Shown here: positions 8,088 to 18,642 of the stretch, in pieces
Layout: each line of letters starts with the position of its first letter
Numbering within the stretch: position 1 is the stretch's first letter
Assembly (NCBI GenBank): GCA_963810055.1
Contig: CAWEME010000008.1
Location: 62,001-126,000 of the forward strand
From: REEB95 sp963810055
Lineage (GTDB): Bacteria > Pseudomonadota > Alphaproteobacteria > ATCC43930 > CGMCC-115725
Length of the DNA stretch: 64,000 bases
Direction of reading: 5' to 3'
Notes under the pieces: model-generated
The model's database searches: none
What the model was told of the DNA's origin: nothing
What the model saw: only the letters and a program-made list of their open reading frames with translations
Made by a program: the position numbers and the translations under genes

Positions 8088-9675
8088 ATGGGCGCAACCA
8101 GTACTCCGAAGAAATCCACTCCCGGCCAGGGCCGGGACAAGAACCGCGTCGTCATTTTCGACACCACCTTGCGCGACGGCGAGCAATCGCCGGGCGCGTC
8201 GATGAATCTCGAGGAGAAGATCAAGATCGCGCTGCTGCTCGAGGAGATGGGCGTCGACGTCATCGAAGCGGGATTCCCGATCGCTTCGAACGGCGATTTC
8301 GAGGCGGTGCGCGAGATCGCCAAGCTGGTCAAGAACTCTTCCGTTTGCCGGCTTGGCCCGCGCGGCGCGCGCCGATATCGACCGCTGCTGGGAGGCGGTG
8401 CAGCACGCCAAGCGCCCGCGCATCCACAGCTTCCTGTCGACCTCGCCGCTGCACATGAAATACAAGCTGCAGATGGAGCCGACGCAGGTGCATCAGGCGG
8501 TGATCGACAGCGTGTCGCATGCCCGCAATCTCTGCTCCGACGTCGAATGGTCGGCCGAGGACGGCTCGCGCACCGAGCACGATTTCCTCTGCCGCGTCGT
8601 CGAAAGCGCGATCAAGGCCGGCGCCTCCACCGTCAACATCCCCGACACGGTCGGCTATGCCGTGCCCGAGGAATACGCCGCGCTCATCCTCATGCTCTCG
8701 AACCGCGTGCCCAATATCGACAAGGCCGTGATCTCGGTCCATTGCCACAACGATCTGGGATTGGCGGTGGCGAATTCCTTGGCCGCCGTCGCCGCCGGCG
8801 CGCGGCAGATCGAATGCACGATCAACGGGCTGGGCGAGCGCGCCGGCAATGCGGCGATGGAGGAGATCGTCATGGCGCTCCGGACGCGCCAGGACTCCAT
8901 GCCGTATACGACGGGCATCAAGAGCGAATACATCACCCGCGCCTCGCGGCTGGTCTCGGCCGTCACCGGCTTCGTGGTGCAGCCCAACAAGGCGATCGTC
9001 GGCGCCAACGCCTTCGCCCATGAGAGCGGCATCCACCAGGACGGCATGCTCAAGCACGCCGGCACCTACGAGATCATGACGCCGGAATCGGTCGGCCTCG
9101 GCAAGTCGACCCTGGTGATGGGCAAGCATTCCGGCCGCCACGCCTTCAAGATGAAGCTCAAGGAATTGGGCTTCGAGCTGGGCGACAACGCCTTGAACGA
9201 CGCCTTCCGCCGCTTCAAGGAGGTCGCCGACCGCAAGAAGGACGTGTTCGACGAGGACATCGTCGCGCTGGTCGATGACGAGATCCAGCGCATTGACGAG
9301 CGCATCAAATTCCTGTCGTTGCAGGTCATCGCCGGCTCCAAGGGCCCGCAAAGCGCCGAGATCGAGCTCGAATTCGACGGCGTGCGCAAGACCGCCAAGA
9401 CCCAGGGCAACGGGCCGGTCGACGCCACCTTCAACGCGGTGCGGGCGATCGTGCCCAACATGGCCCGGCTGCTGCTCTACCAGGTGCATGCGGTCACCGA
9501 AGGCACCGACGCCCAGGCCGAAGTCACGGTGCGGCTCGAAGAGGGCGGCAAGACCGTGGTCGGCCAAGGCGCCGATCCTGACACGCTGGTCGCTTCGGCC
9601 CGCGCCTATATCCATGCTCTGAACAAGTTGCTCACCAAGCGGGCCAAGACCGCGCCCGCTGCGCTCACGGCGTAA
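8088..9675 (+). pseudogene. leuA: 2-isopropylmalate synthase, interrupted by a +1 frameshift
   Basis: This encodes the first committed enzyme of leucine synthesis. The N-terminal part is in one frame (DTTLRDGEQSPGASMN, catalytic metal and substrate motif) up to about KNSSVC. From about 8348 the sequence continues in the next frame (LARAARADIDRCWEAV, then HCHNDLGLAVANS and the C-terminal leucine-binding domain). Removing one C near 8347-8348 restores the family sequence exactly at CGLARAARAD. Both halves are fully conserved and total length minus one base gives 528 residues. The ATG at 8088 is favoured over 8073 by AGGAT eight bases upstream. A sequencing error is more likely than real loss. 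mreB follows after 42 bases. Confidence 0.85.
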
Positions 9676-9717
9676 GGAAAGCGGTTCAAACACCAAACCT
9701 CGGATCAAATCACCAAG

Positions 9718-10758
<1,041 letters not shown>

Positions 10759-10900
10759 GGCGCCTAAAAGGCGGTCGAAGGCCGATCAGGCCATGTACGA
10801 AACCCTCCGGGCCGTGTAAAAAAGAGGGGAAATCCCGGTATCCGGCGAGGGCAAGCCGGGTGCGGGCGAGAAGGACGGGTTCAGGGAGCGGTTGGGACCC

Positions 10901-11779
10901 ATGCGACTTTCGGCCCCGGTCAAGGCGGCGGCGCAACGGCTGACGTTGCCCTTCCTTATTTTCGTCTCGGCGCTGTTCGCGGTGCTCGGCAAGGCCGACA
11001 TCCTGCTGTTCGATCATGCGCGCGTGATCCTGGCCGACACCCTGTCGCCGGTTTTCAGCGTGGCGAGCAAGCCGATCGCCACCGTCTCCGACGCCGTCGC
11101 CACGGTCGAGGACGTGTTCTCGGTCTATCGCCAGAACCAGGAATTGCGCGAAGAGAACGACCGGCTGCTGCGCTGGCAGGAAGCGGCGCGGCGCCTGGCC
11201 GCCGAAAACGCCGATCTGCGCGGCCTCATCCGCTTCACGCCGCAAGGCGCGGTTTCCTCCATCGCCGCCCAGGTCATCGCCGATTTGGGCGGCGCCTTTT
11301 TGCGCAACGTGATGGTCAATGTCGGCAGCAACGACGGCGTGCAGCGCGGCCAGATCGCGATGACCGGCGAGGGACTGGTCGGCCGCGTCGTCGAAGTGGG
11401 AAACCGCACGTCGCGGATACTCCTTCTCACCGACATCAACTCGCACATCCCGGTGACGATCGAGAGCACGCATGATCGCGCGGTTCTGGACGGCGACAAC
11501 GCCGACCAGCCGCGCCTCGCCTACCTCCAGGCCAAGTCGGAGGTGATGGCCGGCTCGCGCATCGTGACCAGCGGCAGCGGCGGCATATTCCCGCCGGGAT
11601 TGCCGGTGGGCGTGGTCTCTTCCACCGGCGGGATGCGGGTCCAGCCCTATGCCGATCTGTCGCGGCTCGAAATCCTGCGCATCATCGATTTCGGCCTCGA
11701 CGGCGTCCTGCCGCAAGGCGCCATGCCCGCGCCCAAGCCGGCACGAGGCGCCAGGTCCAACGCCGACGCGGGCCGGTGA
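10901..11779 (+). CDS. mreC: Rod shape-determining protein MreC
   Basis: A 292-residue bitopic membrane protein of the elongasome that links MreB to PBP2. It has one membrane segment near the N-terminus (LPFLIFVSALFAVL), a coiled-coil region (about residues 75-110, NQELREENDRLLRWQEAA), then the beta-barrel domain with VNVGSNDGVQRGQ and the family pattern GEGLVGRVVEVG. The ATG at 10901 is chosen, but a TTG three codons earlier (10892) has a closer ribosome site and is possible. It ends eight bases before mreD. Confidence 0.93.
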   Translation: MRLSAPVKAAAQRLTLPFLIFVSALFAVLGKADILLFDHARVILADTLSPVFSVASKPIATVSDAVATVEDVFSVYRQNQELREENDRLLRWQEAARRLAAENADLRGLIRFTPQGAVSSIAAQVIADLGGAFLRNVMVNVGSNDGVQRGQIAMTGEGLVGRVVEVGNRTSRILLLTDINSHIPVTIESTHDRAVLDGDNADQPRLAYLQAKSEVMAGSRIVTSGSGGIFPPGLPVGVVSSTGGMRVQPYADLSRLEILRIIDFGLDGVLPQGAMPAPKPARGARSNADAGR

Positions 11780-11786
11780 GGGCGGC

Positions 11787-12308
11787 ATGGCGTACAGCCT
11801 GTGGCAGCGCGAATTCGGCACGGTGACCAAGCTGGTTCCGGTTCTCAGCACGCTCTTGTTCGTGATCGTCTCGATGCTGCCCTTCCACATTCCGGGTTTC
11901 GGCTTGATCGCGCCCAGCTTCGCGCTGATGGCCGTGTTCCATTGGACGATCTATCGCCCCGATCTTCTGCCCTTGAGCGCGGTGTTCGGCATCGGCCTGT
12001 TCCTCGATCTCCTCAACGGCACGCCCTTTGTCGGATTGTCCGCGCTGATCTTCTTGCTGGCGCGGACCGCGGTGCTGAGCCAGCGGCGCCTGTTTTTCGA
12101 GCGTCCGTTTCTGGTGCTGTGGGGCGGCTTTCTGGTGCTGGCGTCGGCGTGTTTCCTGTTCGAATGGGCGTTCGTCAGCATGATGCAATTAATGCCGCTC
12201 AGGCCGCGCCTGTTCATCTTTCAGGCGGTGATCACCGTCGCCTGTTTCCCCATCGGCAGCTATTTCCTGGCTCTGGCGCATCGCGCGGTGCCGGCGAACG
12301 GAACTTGA
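11787..12308 (+). CDS. mreD: Rod shape-determining protein MreD
   Basis: A 173-residue polytopic inner-membrane protein of the elongasome with about five predicted membrane helices. The helix containing RPDLLPLSAVFGIGLFLDLL followed by GTPFVGLSAL is typical of MreD. The ATG at 11787 was chosen because it follows mreC by eight bases and gives the expected N-terminus; the open frame extends further upstream inside mreC. mrdA starts four bases after the stop. Confidence 0.9.
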   Translation: MAYSLWQREFGTVTKLVPVLSTLLFVIVSMLPFHIPGFGLIAPSFALMAVFHWTIYRPDLLPLSAVFGIGLFLDLLNGTPFVGLSALIFLLARTAVLSQRRLFFERPFLVLWGGFLVLASACFLFEWAFVSMMQLMPLRPRLFIFQAVITVACFPIGSYFLALAHRAVPANGT

Positions 12309-12312
12309 GCCG

Positions 12313-14206
12313 ATGAAGCGCGAATCCAGCCGCAGCAAGGTTTTGACCCGCCGGGCGTTGATCCTTGCGGGCGGCAAGCTCGCCTTGTTGGCCAGCATCG
12401 CCGGACGGCTCTACTACCTGCAGGTGGCCCAATCCAGCCGCTATGCCATGCTGGCGGATGAAAACCGCATCAACATCCGCCTACTGGCGCCGCCGCGCGG
12501 GCGCATCGTCGACCGTTTCGGCGTGCCCCTGGCGGTGAACCGGCCCACCTACCGGGCCGTGCTGGTGGCCGAACAGGCCGGCGATATCCCTTCGACGCTC
12601 GACGCCGTTGCCACGCTGGTGCCGCTGAGCGACAGCGACCGCCGCCGCGTGCTGCGCGACATCCGCAACAAGCACAGCTTTGTCCCGGTGGCGATCCGCG
12701 AGGACATGAATTGGGACGAGATGACCCGCATCGACGTCAACTCGCTCGATCTTCCGGGCGTGTCGATCGAGCAGGGCTTGATCCGGAATTATCCCTTCTC
12801 CGACACCGTCGCGCATGTCGTGGGCTATGTCGCGGCGGTCTCGGAAGACGAGTTGGACAGCGACGATCCGCTGGTCGAGCTGCCGGATTTCCGCATCGGC
12901 AAGAGCGGGGTCGAGAAATCTTACGATCTCGAGCTGCGCGGCACGGCTGGCACCAGCCAAGTCGAGGTCAACGCCTTCGGCCGCGTGGTGCGCGAACTCG
13001 CGCATGAGGACGGCATGTCGGGCCAGGAGGTCGTCCTGACGATCGACATGGCCCTGCAGGATCTGGCGGCGCGGCGTTGCTCCGCCGAGGGCTCGGCCGC
13101 CGCCGTGATGCTCGACGCCTGGACCGGCGATGTGCTGGCGATGGCCTCTTCGCCGGGGTTCGATCCCAGCGCCTTCTCCACCGGGTTGACGCCGGCGCAA
13201 TGGCAGGCGCTGGTCGAAAATCCGCTCAATCCGCTCAGCAACAAGGCGATCAGCGGCACGTACCCGCCGGGTTCGACCTTCAAGCCCGTGGTGGCAATGG
13301 CCGCGCTCGAGGCCGCAGTCATTACGCCCGATACCCATTTTTTCTGCCCCGGCTATTACGATTTCGGCAATATCCGGTTCCACTGCTGGCAGAAGAACGG
13401 CCATGGCAGCATGAACCTGCGCGACGGCATCAAGCATTCCTGCGACGTCTATTTCTTCGAGGTGTCGCGCCGCACCGGCATCGACCGCATCGCGGCGATG
13501 GCCAATCGCTTCGGCATGGGCAGCGCGCTCGGCATCGACATTCCCGGCGAACGCCCGGGGCTGATTCCGAATTCGGCCTGGAAGAAAGCGACCTTCGGGG
13601 TGCCTTGGCAGCAGGGCGAGACGCTCAGCGCCGGAATCGGTCAAAGCTACGTGCTGACGACCCCCTTGCAGCTCGCGACCTACGCCGCGCGGCTCGCAAC
13701 CGGCCGCACCGTGATGCCGCGGATCACCCGCGAAGCCGGAATCTTCACCCCCGAGGCCGCGGTCGACCAGGTCGATTTCCCGGAGCTCGACGATATCGCT
13801 CAAGGATTTGAAGCTGGTGACCGACGGCATGGCGGCGGTGGTGAACGAGCCCGGCGGCACCGCCTATGGCGCGCGCATCCTCGATCCGGGGCTGGCCATG
13901 GCCGGCAAGTCGGGCACCTCGCAGATCCGCCACATCAGCGAAGCCGAGCGCGAGCACGGCCTGCCCAAGGGGAAGCAGGTTCCTTGGAAAGACCGCGATC
14001 ACGCCTTGTTCATCTCTTTCGCGCCCGTCGCCAATCCGCGCTATGTCTGCGCCGTGGTGGTCGAGCATGGCGGCGCCGAAGCCAGCGGCGGTTCGGCGGT
14101 GGCGGCGCCGATTTGCCGCGACCTGCTGATAATGGCGCAAAAGCGCGATCCGGCGCGGCGCGTACCGGCCGAGCCGTTCGGCGGCGCCACCCTGGCGCAG
14201 AACTGA
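12313..14206 (+). pseudogene. mrdA: Penicillin-binding protein 2, interrupted by a +1 frameshift
   Basis: PBP2 is the transpeptidase that cross-links peptidoglycan during cell elongation. The N-terminal membrane anchor (about residues 17-38), dimerisation domain and transpeptidase motif SxxK (STFK in GTYPPGSTFKPV) are in the first frame, as is the SCDVYFF region. After FPELD, near base 13792, one extra G shifts the frame; the rest continues as SLKDLKLVTDGMAAVVNEPG and includes the KSGTS motif. Correcting one base gives 630 residues, normal for PBP2. The uncorrected frame runs on through rodA in a meaningless translation. Since mrdA is normally essential in rod-shaped cells, a sequence error is likely. 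Confidence 0.85.
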
Positions 14207-14218
14207 GAGTTGCCGCAG

Positions 14219-15367
14219 ATGCGCTGGTTCTACGACGTCACCCGGCCGGAACGAAGTCTCGCCATCAAGCTCGTCAATATCAATTGGACTCTGGTGGCGC
14301 TGGTGACGGGGATCGCCTGTGTCGGTTTCGCCATGCTCTATTCCGCCGCCAACGGCAGTTGGCAACCCTGGGCGGAGCGGCAGCTGCTGCGCTATGCCGT
14401 GGCCGCGCTGCTGATGCTGGCGGTGGCGGTGGTGGATATCCGGCTGTGGCTGCGCGCGGCCTATACCTTCTATGCGTTGACCCTGCTGCTGCTCATCGCC
14501 GTGCAAGTGCGCGGCGCCATCGGCATGGGCGCGCAGCGCTGGATCGATTTTGGATTGATTCAGCTGCAACCCTCGGAATTCATGAAGATCGCCCTCATCA
14601 TGGCGTTGGCGCGTTATTTCAACCGGCTGACGCCCGAGGAGGTCGGCCAACCCACGAAGCTGATCGTGCCGGCGCTGCTGGTGCTGGTGCCCGCCATATT
14701 GGTGCTGAAGCAGCCCGATCTCGGCACGGCGATGATGCTGATTCTCGGCGGCGGCGCGATGTTCTTCCTTGCCGGCGTGCGGTGGTGGAAATTCGCCGTG
14801 ATCGCGGCGGCCGCGGCCGCGGCCGGGCCGATCGCCTGGCGGTTTTTGCGCGATTATCAGAAGAACCGCATCTACACCTTCCTCGATCCCGAGAACGATC
14901 CGCTGGGCGCGGGCTATCACAGCCTGCAATCGAAGATCGCCATCGGCTCGGGCGGCACTTTCGGCAAGGGCTTTCTGGCGGGAACCCAGTCGCATCTCAA
15001 TTTCCTGCCGGAACGGCAGACCGATTTCATCTTCACCATGTTGGCCGAGGAGTTCGGCCTGGCGGGAGGGCTTGGACTGCTCGCGCTCTATTCGCTGGTC
15101 TTCGTCTATGGCTATGCCATCGCCTTCCGCAGCCGCAGCCATTTCGGCAAGCTGCTCGCTTTCGGCATCACCACCAACATATTCCTCTACGTCTTCATCA
15201 ACACGGCGATGGTGATCGGTTTGATCCCGGTGGTGGGCGTGCCGTTGCCGCTCATCTCCTATGGCGGCACCTCGATGCTGACGGTGATGTTCGGCTTCGG
15301 CCTGTTGATGAGCGTCTATGTCCACCGCGATACGCGCATCGGCCGCCACGGCGACGTCGAGCATTGA
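14219..15367 (+). CDS. rodA: RodA peptidoglycan glycosyltransferase
   Basis: A 382-residue SEDS-family enzyme that polymerises lipid II in the elongasome together with PBP2. About ten membrane helices are visible. Family motifs include AQRWIDFGLIQLQPSEFMKI, where the WI..G....QPSE pattern is diagnostic, LKQPDLGTAMM, and the late signature LPLISYGGTSMLTVM. The ATG at 14219 is preferred; an in-frame TTG at 14210 is possible. It is the last gene of the mre operon. Confidence 0.95.
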   Translation: MRWFYDVTRPERSLAIKLVNINWTLVALVTGIACVGFAMLYSAANGSWQPWAERQLLRYAVAALLMLAVAVVDIRLWLRAAYTFYALTLLLLIAVQVRGAIGMGAQRWIDFGLIQLQPSEFMKIALIMALARYFNRLTPEEVGQPTKLIVPALLVLVPAILVLKQPDLGTAMMLILGGGAMFFLAGVRWWKFAVIAAAAAAAGPIAWRFLRDYQKNRIYTFLDPENDPLGAGYHSLQSKIAIGSGGTFGKGFLAGTQSHLNFLPERQTDFIFTMLAEEFGLAGGLGLLALYSLVFVYGYAIAFRSRSHFGKLLAFGITTNIFLYVFINTAMVIGLIPVVGVPLPLISYGGTSMLTVMFGFGLLMSVYVHRDTRIGRHGDVEH

Positions 15368-15402
15368 ACCCTGGCGTTTGGCGTTCGGGGGTGCCACGCT
15401 CC

Positions 15403-15431
15403 TCGACAAGCCGGTCTTGCTTTGTTATATA
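15403..15431 (+). promoter_or_regulatory. Promoter of tRNA-Lys
   Basis: TCGACA at 15403-15408 and TATATA at 15426-15431 are separated by exactly 17 bases and lie 18 bases before the mature tRNA 5' end, which fits a sigma-70 promoter. Confidence 0.55.
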
Positions 15432-15448
15432 CCGCGGCCTTCCCGTAC

Positions 15449-15524
<76 letters not shown>

Positions 15525-15559
15525 TTTTCCGCGCCACGCCCTGGCATGGAGTTTCCGCG

Positions 15560-16076
15560 ATGCGGAGGGTTCTGCCGTCGCTCGGCGCCTTGGGATTGTG
15601 GCTCCTGCTGTGCGGCTTTTCCGATCCCAAAGGCGTCTTCACCGCCGTTATCGATCCGCACTGGCGGATGGTGAAGGATTTTGGCGGCCTCTACGCTTTT
15701 GCGCCGGACGGCGACCGCAGCCGCGGCGGGTTGACGATCGGCGCCGTGCCGCCCCAATCCTCGTCGTTGCTGGGCGAGGCCGTCGCCACGGTTGGCGATG
15801 CGGCGCATTTCATGATCGAAACCCCCTATTACCATTGCCGGCGTACCCTGTCTTTTCACGGAATCACGCGAAACCACGCCAGGCGGTGTCCCGATCGTCA
15901 GCCACAACATTTTCTGCTATCTGCAGACCACGCTCAGCGGCATGCCGAAGGCGGTGTTCGTGATCTCGAGCACGTCTTCCTATGAAGATCTGGCCGAGTT
16001 CGACGCCGTGTTCTGGCCGGTCACCCGCACGGTTAGCTGGGGCCCCGCGGTCCGCCCGGGTCATTCGCCGCCATGA
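15560..16076 (+). pseudogene. Exported protein of unknown function, frameshifted
   Basis: The first frame encodes a signal peptide with a possible lipobox-like end (LWLLLCGFSDP), then WRMVKDFGGLYAF and more to about YYHCRRTL. Near a TTTT run at about 15852-15857 the reading moves to the next frame, which continues as FTESRETTPGGVPIVSHNIF and ends SWGPAVRPGHSPP before a TGA. Removing one T joins the two parts, giving about 171 residues. I do not recognise the family. The coding quality of both parts suggests a real exported protein with a sequence error rather than decay. Confidence 0.6.
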
Positions 16077-16133
16077 AATAAATGGTTTCGAACCGGTATT
16101 GCTGGCGGCGACGGTAAGGACTAGATACCCGAT

Positions 16134-16394
16134 ATGAGCAAGCTCGGTATCGTGGTCGCCGGCCTTTTGTCGCTCGCGACCATTTCGATCGCGGTCTATG
16201 CCTGGATGGCCTTGGGCGCGGTCACCATCTCCGTCGAAGGCATGATCTCTCTGGTGCTGGGAGGGCTCGCCACCTTCGCCTTGGGCGCCGGGCTTATGAC
16301 GCTGGTGTTTTACAGCAACCGCCATGGCTATGACGACGCGGCGGGTGCACCGCCGGATAGAAAACCGCCGGGAAGAAAATCGCGTTCTCGTTGA
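16134..16394 (+). CDS. Small two-helix membrane protein of unknown function
   Basis: An 86-residue protein with two hydrophobic segments (about residues 4-25 and 37-60) and a basic, Pro-rich tail (PPDRKPPGRKSRSR). I do not recognise the family. It ends 12 bases before a perfect palindrome and 110 bases before an XRE regulator. Confidence 0.55.
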   Translation: MSKLGIVVAGLLSLATISIAVYAWMALGAVTISVEGMISLVLGGLATFALGAGLMTLVFYSNRHGYDDAAGAPPDRKPPGRKSRSR

Positions 16395-16405
16395 AGACGA
16401 ATCGA

Positions 16406-16425
16406 CGATCACGGATTCGTGATCG
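16406..16425. promoter_or_regulatory. Perfect inverted repeat, possible operator or hairpin
   Basis: CGATCACG and CGTGATCG form an 8-base inverted repeat around GATT. It lies 80 bases upstream of the XRE regulator start. No T-tract follows, so an operator for that regulator is at least as likely as a terminator. The role is inferred from position only. Confidence 0.35.
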
Positions 16426-16504
16426 AGTGCTGGCAATCGTCTGGCGGCGCGGATATTCTTTCTCCACGCGATGATGCGGGGATCATTGCTGGGGGGAATG
16501 AATA

Positions 16505-16972
16505 ATGGCCGACGCCAAGGCGCGAACGCGCCCGACGCCTGGTCAATCGAACCGCAACCGGCGCACAGGGCGCGAAGACGGCTCCAACCCGATCGATGTG
16601 CATGTCGGCGGACGCCTGAAGCAAGCCCGGAAGATGGCGGGCATGAGCCAGGTAGAGCTCGGCCTGGGTATCGGCGTCTCGTTCCAGGCGGTGCAGAAAT
16701 ACGAGCATGGCGAGAATCGGTTATCGGCCAGCCGTCTGTTCCGCGCCGCCAAGCTGCTCGGCCGTTCGGTGTCGTTCTTCTTCGATAACTTGCAGACAAC
16801 CGCGTCGGATATGGATGGGGTAGAGCTGTCGCGCGATGAAATCAATCTGCTGCGCGATTTCCGCCGCATCACCAGCGAGACCGTGCGCGATCACCTGCTC
16901 CAAGTGGCCAAGGGCATCGCCGATGCCGGCGCTTCTGCCATGCCCGGTCGCGGCACCCTGAACTCATCCTAA
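16505..16972 (+). CDS. XRE-family helix-turn-helix transcriptional regulator
   Basis: A 155-residue DNA-binding protein. A basic, disordered N-terminus (about 30 residues) precedes the HTH domain at about residues 35-95, with the typical order GGRLKQARKMAGMSQVELG, FQAVQKYEHGENRLSA and LGRSVSFFFD. The C-terminal part is a short helical region with no ligand-binding domain. Alphaproteobacteria carry many such single-domain regulators, some in stress or cell-cycle control. The target is unknown; a palindrome 80 bases upstream could be an autoregulatory site. A good ribosome site (GGGGGGAA) precedes the ATG. Confidence 0.85.
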   Translation: MADAKARTRPTPGQSNRNRRTGREDGSNPIDVHVGGRLKQARKMAGMSQVELGLGIGVSFQAVQKYEHGENRLSASRLFRAAKLLGRSVSFFFDNLQTTASDMDGVELSRDEINLLRDFRRITSETVRDHLLQVAKGIADAGASAMPGRGTLNSS

Positions 16973-17116
16973 TTCTCCGTTTCCTGTCGGTTGTTTTCTG
17001 TTTCCCGGCTGCCGGCGACATACCAGGATATGCTATAAATACGTGTATTCTGATTAACTTATAAAACTGATGAGTGTTATGCTCGCCGCCGGAAAAGTTG
17101 GGCGGCGAGGCGGAGG

Positions 17117-17494
17117 ATGGGTTCTGCCGAAGACTTCCTCATCGATGATCGGGGCGAACTCTTGCCGGTGGCGGAGCTTGCCCGCCGGCTTGGCCGCCGC
17201 AAGACCGATGACGCTTTGATCCAGCATGCGGTCTGCGAACTCGGCTATATCCGCGCCGCCATGCGTTCCGACGGCATGATGGTGGAATTGCGCGCCGCCG
17301 CCTTCAGCCTGGTGACGCTCATCGGCGCGCTGTTCGCCATCACCGACTACAGGCCGACCCGTATTCTTCTCACCATATACGGGGATGATGGCCGCCACAG
17401 CTCCGAAACCTTCACCAGCCTCGGCGCTTTCGCGGCGCGCGCCGAGATGCTGTCTCAACCCGCATCGGTTATAGCCTCCAGCGGATTTGGCTGA
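17117..17494 (+). CDS. Conserved protein of unknown function
   Basis: A 125-residue predicted cytoplasmic protein with a hydrophobic core stretch FSLVTLIGALFAITDY near residue 75. I do not recognise a family. A 9-base inverted repeat (17082-17090 with 17101-17109) lies just before it, and GGAGG abuts the ATG with no spacing, so translation may start differently. AT-rich sequence at 17030-17075 could hold the promoter. Confidence 0.5.
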   Translation: MGSAEDFLIDDRGELLPVAELARRLGRRKTDDALIQHAVCELGYIRAAMRSDGMMVELRAAAFSLVTLIGALFAITDYRPTRILLTIYGDDGRHSSETFTSLGAFAARAEMLSQPASVIASSGFG

Positions 17495-17643
17495 AGCTGC
17501 GCGAATCGCCCGGAAACGATTCTGGGCCTCGAGACAATCTGGAAAGTTGAAGAAAGCCCTGCGCCAGAGTTAGCTGTCGCGGCTCAGGCGTCGGTTGCGG
17601 TAAAAAGCCTGGTGGCCGCAGGACCGGCCCAGGGGATTGCGAT

Positions 17644-18642
17644 ATGCGAAGGATGCTGATACCGGCCGTCATCGCGCTGGCGTTGGCCGCGATGGCAAAC
17701 GCGGATGGCGCCGCGGCGCTCGACCAAGTGATCCTGGGCACCGATTGGCGGGCCGAGGCCGAACATGGCGGCTATTATCAAGCGGTCGCCGCCGGCATCT
17801 ACCGCAAATACGGCATCGAGGTGACGTTGCGCCCGGGCGGCCCGCAGGTGAATCACGCCCAGCTGCTTGCCGCCGGCCGCATCGATTTCGGGATCATGTC
17901 CAACTCGTTCCTGCCGATGAACTTCGTCAAGGAACAGATCCCGATGGTGGCAGTCGCCGCCTTCTTCCAAAAAGATCCGACGGTGCTGATTGCGCATCAG
18001 GGCGCGGGCGACAGCCTGGCGTCCCTCAAAGGCAGGCCGATGATGCTGAGCGCCGACAGCCGCGTCGGCTGGTGGCTGTTTCTCAAGGCCAGGTTCGGCT
18101 ACAGCGACGACCAGATCCGGCCCTACAATTTCAACATTGCGCCGTTTCTCGCCAATCCGCAGGCGGTGCAACAGGGCTATCTCACCAGCGAGCCGTTCCT
18201 GATCGAGCGGGCCGGCGGCAAGCCCAAGGTTTTTCTGCTCGCGGATTCCGGCTATGCCAGCTATGGCTCGGTGCTCGAAACCTCGGCCAGGCTGGTGGCG
18301 CAGAATCCCGATCTGGTGCAACGCTTCGTCAAGGCCAGCATCGAAGGCTGGTACGGTTATCTCTATGGCGACCCACGCCCGGCCAACGCTTTGATAAAGC
18401 AGGATAATCCAGAGGAAACCGACGATCTATTGGCCTATGCCATCGCCCAGATGAAGGAACACGGCATCGTCGACAGCGGCGACGCGTCGCGGCTCGGCAT
18501 TGGCGCCATGACCGATGCGCGCTGGCGCGGCTTTTTCGAGGTCATGGCGCAGCAAGGCCTTTATCCCAAGGACATGGATTACAAGCGGGCCTATACCGCG
18601 CATTTCGTCGATCAGGGCTTTGGGTTGGATTTGCGCAAATAG
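17644..18642 (+). CDS. ABC transporter substrate-binding protein, NMT1/SsuA type
   Basis: A 332-residue periplasmic protein with a signal peptide ending at about residue 25. The NMT1/THI5-like fold is shown by WRAEAEHGGYYQAVAAGIYRKYGIEV and the Gly-rich binding turn RPGGPQVNHAQLLAAGRIDFGI. The family binds small organic ligands: sulfonates, taurine, nitrate analogues, or pyrimidine precursors of thiamine. Context does not fix the ligand, as no TPP riboswitch or sulfur gene lies next to it. It begins a three-gene operon with its ATPase and permease. Confidence 0.85.
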   Translation: MRRMLIPAVIALALAAMANADGAAALDQVILGTDWRAEAEHGGYYQAVAAGIYRKYGIEVTLRPGGPQVNHAQLLAAGRIDFGIMSNSFLPMNFVKEQIPMVAVAAFFQKDPTVLIAHQGAGDSLASLKGRPMMLSADSRVGWWLFLKARFGYSDDQIRPYNFNIAPFLANPQAVQQGYLTSEPFLIERAGGKPKVFLLADSGYASYGSVLETSARLVAQNPDLVQRFVKASIEGWYGYLYGDPRPANALIKQDNPEETDDLLAYAIAQMKEHGIVDSGDASRLGIGAMTDARWRGFFEVMAQQGLYPKDMDYKRAYTAHFVDQGFGLDLRK

